DNA of 6,223 nt, from assembly GCA_964387695.1 (NCBI GenBank), contig CAYLXI010000093.1, forward strand, positions 1 through 6,223. The letters are read 5' to 3'. The notes beneath the pieces were generated by a model, which saw nothing but the letters and a program-made list of their open reading frames with translations, made no database searches and was not told the origin of the DNA. Positions 6,012 through 6,223 of this stretch are shown piece after piece. Numbering within the stretch: the stretch's first letter is position 1; each line of letters opens with the position of its first letter. Source of the DNA: Thiosulfativibrio sp964387695 (GTDB lineage: Bacteria; Pseudomonadota; Gammaproteobacteria; Thiomicrospirales; Thiomicrospiraceae). Position numbers and translations under genes: made by a program.

Positions 6012-6223
6012 CTAAAACGACTTAAAGCGTTCAATCACTTTATTTTGAAATTGATTTAAATAAGTTAGGTTTTGGTCTTCTTTTCTAACCGCAGAATACA
6101 GGGTACTCCATAAGCCATTTTTGCCTATTCTACTGGTTGGTAGTTCGGAATAATCGGGTAAAGTTTGTAAAAGCCACTTAGGTAAAACGCAAATTCCTTT
6201 TTGTCCTTCTACTAATTGGAGCA
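6012..6223 (-). CDS. metR: LysR-type regulator, MetR-like, C-terminal end only
   Basis: Partial gene running off the right edge. The last 69 codons and a TAG stop are visible, reading in from base 6221. The fragment begins LQLVEGQKGICVLPKW and contains GLWSTLYSAVRKED. This matches the end of E. coli MetR, which has GVTALPHW and then GLWSRLYAAVR, the distal part of the ligand-binding domain. MetR is a LysR-type activator of methionine biosynthesis genes that senses homocysteine. The DNA-binding helix-turn-helix lies outside the window, so the family cannot be confirmed from it. The tail is short compared with E. coli MetR, ending soon after the conserved core. The LysR family is likely; MetR itself is a reasonable but tentative identity. 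Confidence 0.62.
   Translation of the reverse strand, partial: LQLVEGQKGICVLPKWLLQTLPDYSELPTSRIGKNGLWSTLYSAVRKEDQNLTYLNQFQNKVIERFKSF

Overview
The window looks like AT-rich gammaproteobacterial chromosome. It holds three complete + strand genes of central carbon metabolism, a complete - strand gene for a secreted alkaline phosphatase, and the 3' end of a - strand LysR-type regulator. The phosphoglycerate kinase and pyruvate kinase resemble the E. coli Pgk and PykA proteins closely, and the regulator tail resembles E. coli MetR. The aldolase is the CbbA-like class II type common in organisms running the Calvin-Benson-Bassham cycle. Together with low GC and the order pgk-pyk-fba, this suggests, as inference only, an autotrophic or methylotrophic gammaproteobacterium such as a Thiomicrospira-type sulfur oxidiser.

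Layout. Bases 1-278 are a non-coding leader before pgk, with an exact 55-bp direct repeat and two hairpins. Then come pgk (279-1475), a structured 262-bp gap with a long imperfect palindrome, pykA (1738-3180), a 43-bp gap, and fba (3224-4288). A bidirectional terminator (4315-4355) separates fba from the convergent alkaline phosphatase gene (4374-5744, - strand). Upstream of the phosphatase are a hairpin, possible -10 elements and three 11-bp-spaced half-sites resembling a PhoB box. A further inverted repeat precedes the end of the metR-like gene (6012 to beyond the window edge).

How the genes fit together. Pgk interconverts 3-phosphoglycerate and 1,3-bisphosphoglycerate, Fba condenses or splits triose phosphates, and pyruvate kinase drains phosphoenolpyruvate to pyruvate. 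As a cluster they serve lower glycolysis and, in an autotroph, carbon flow through and out of the Calvin cycle. pykA and fba are probably co-transcribed; pgk may be too, but its long gap to pykA could hold its own control. The phosphatase is a separate unit, likely induced by phosphate starvation.

This is mostly ordinary housekeeping sequence and I see no clear new multi-gene system. The points most worth a second look are the phosphatase, which by eye lacks the usual histidine metal ligands, the palindrome before pykA, and the repeat cluster before pgk.
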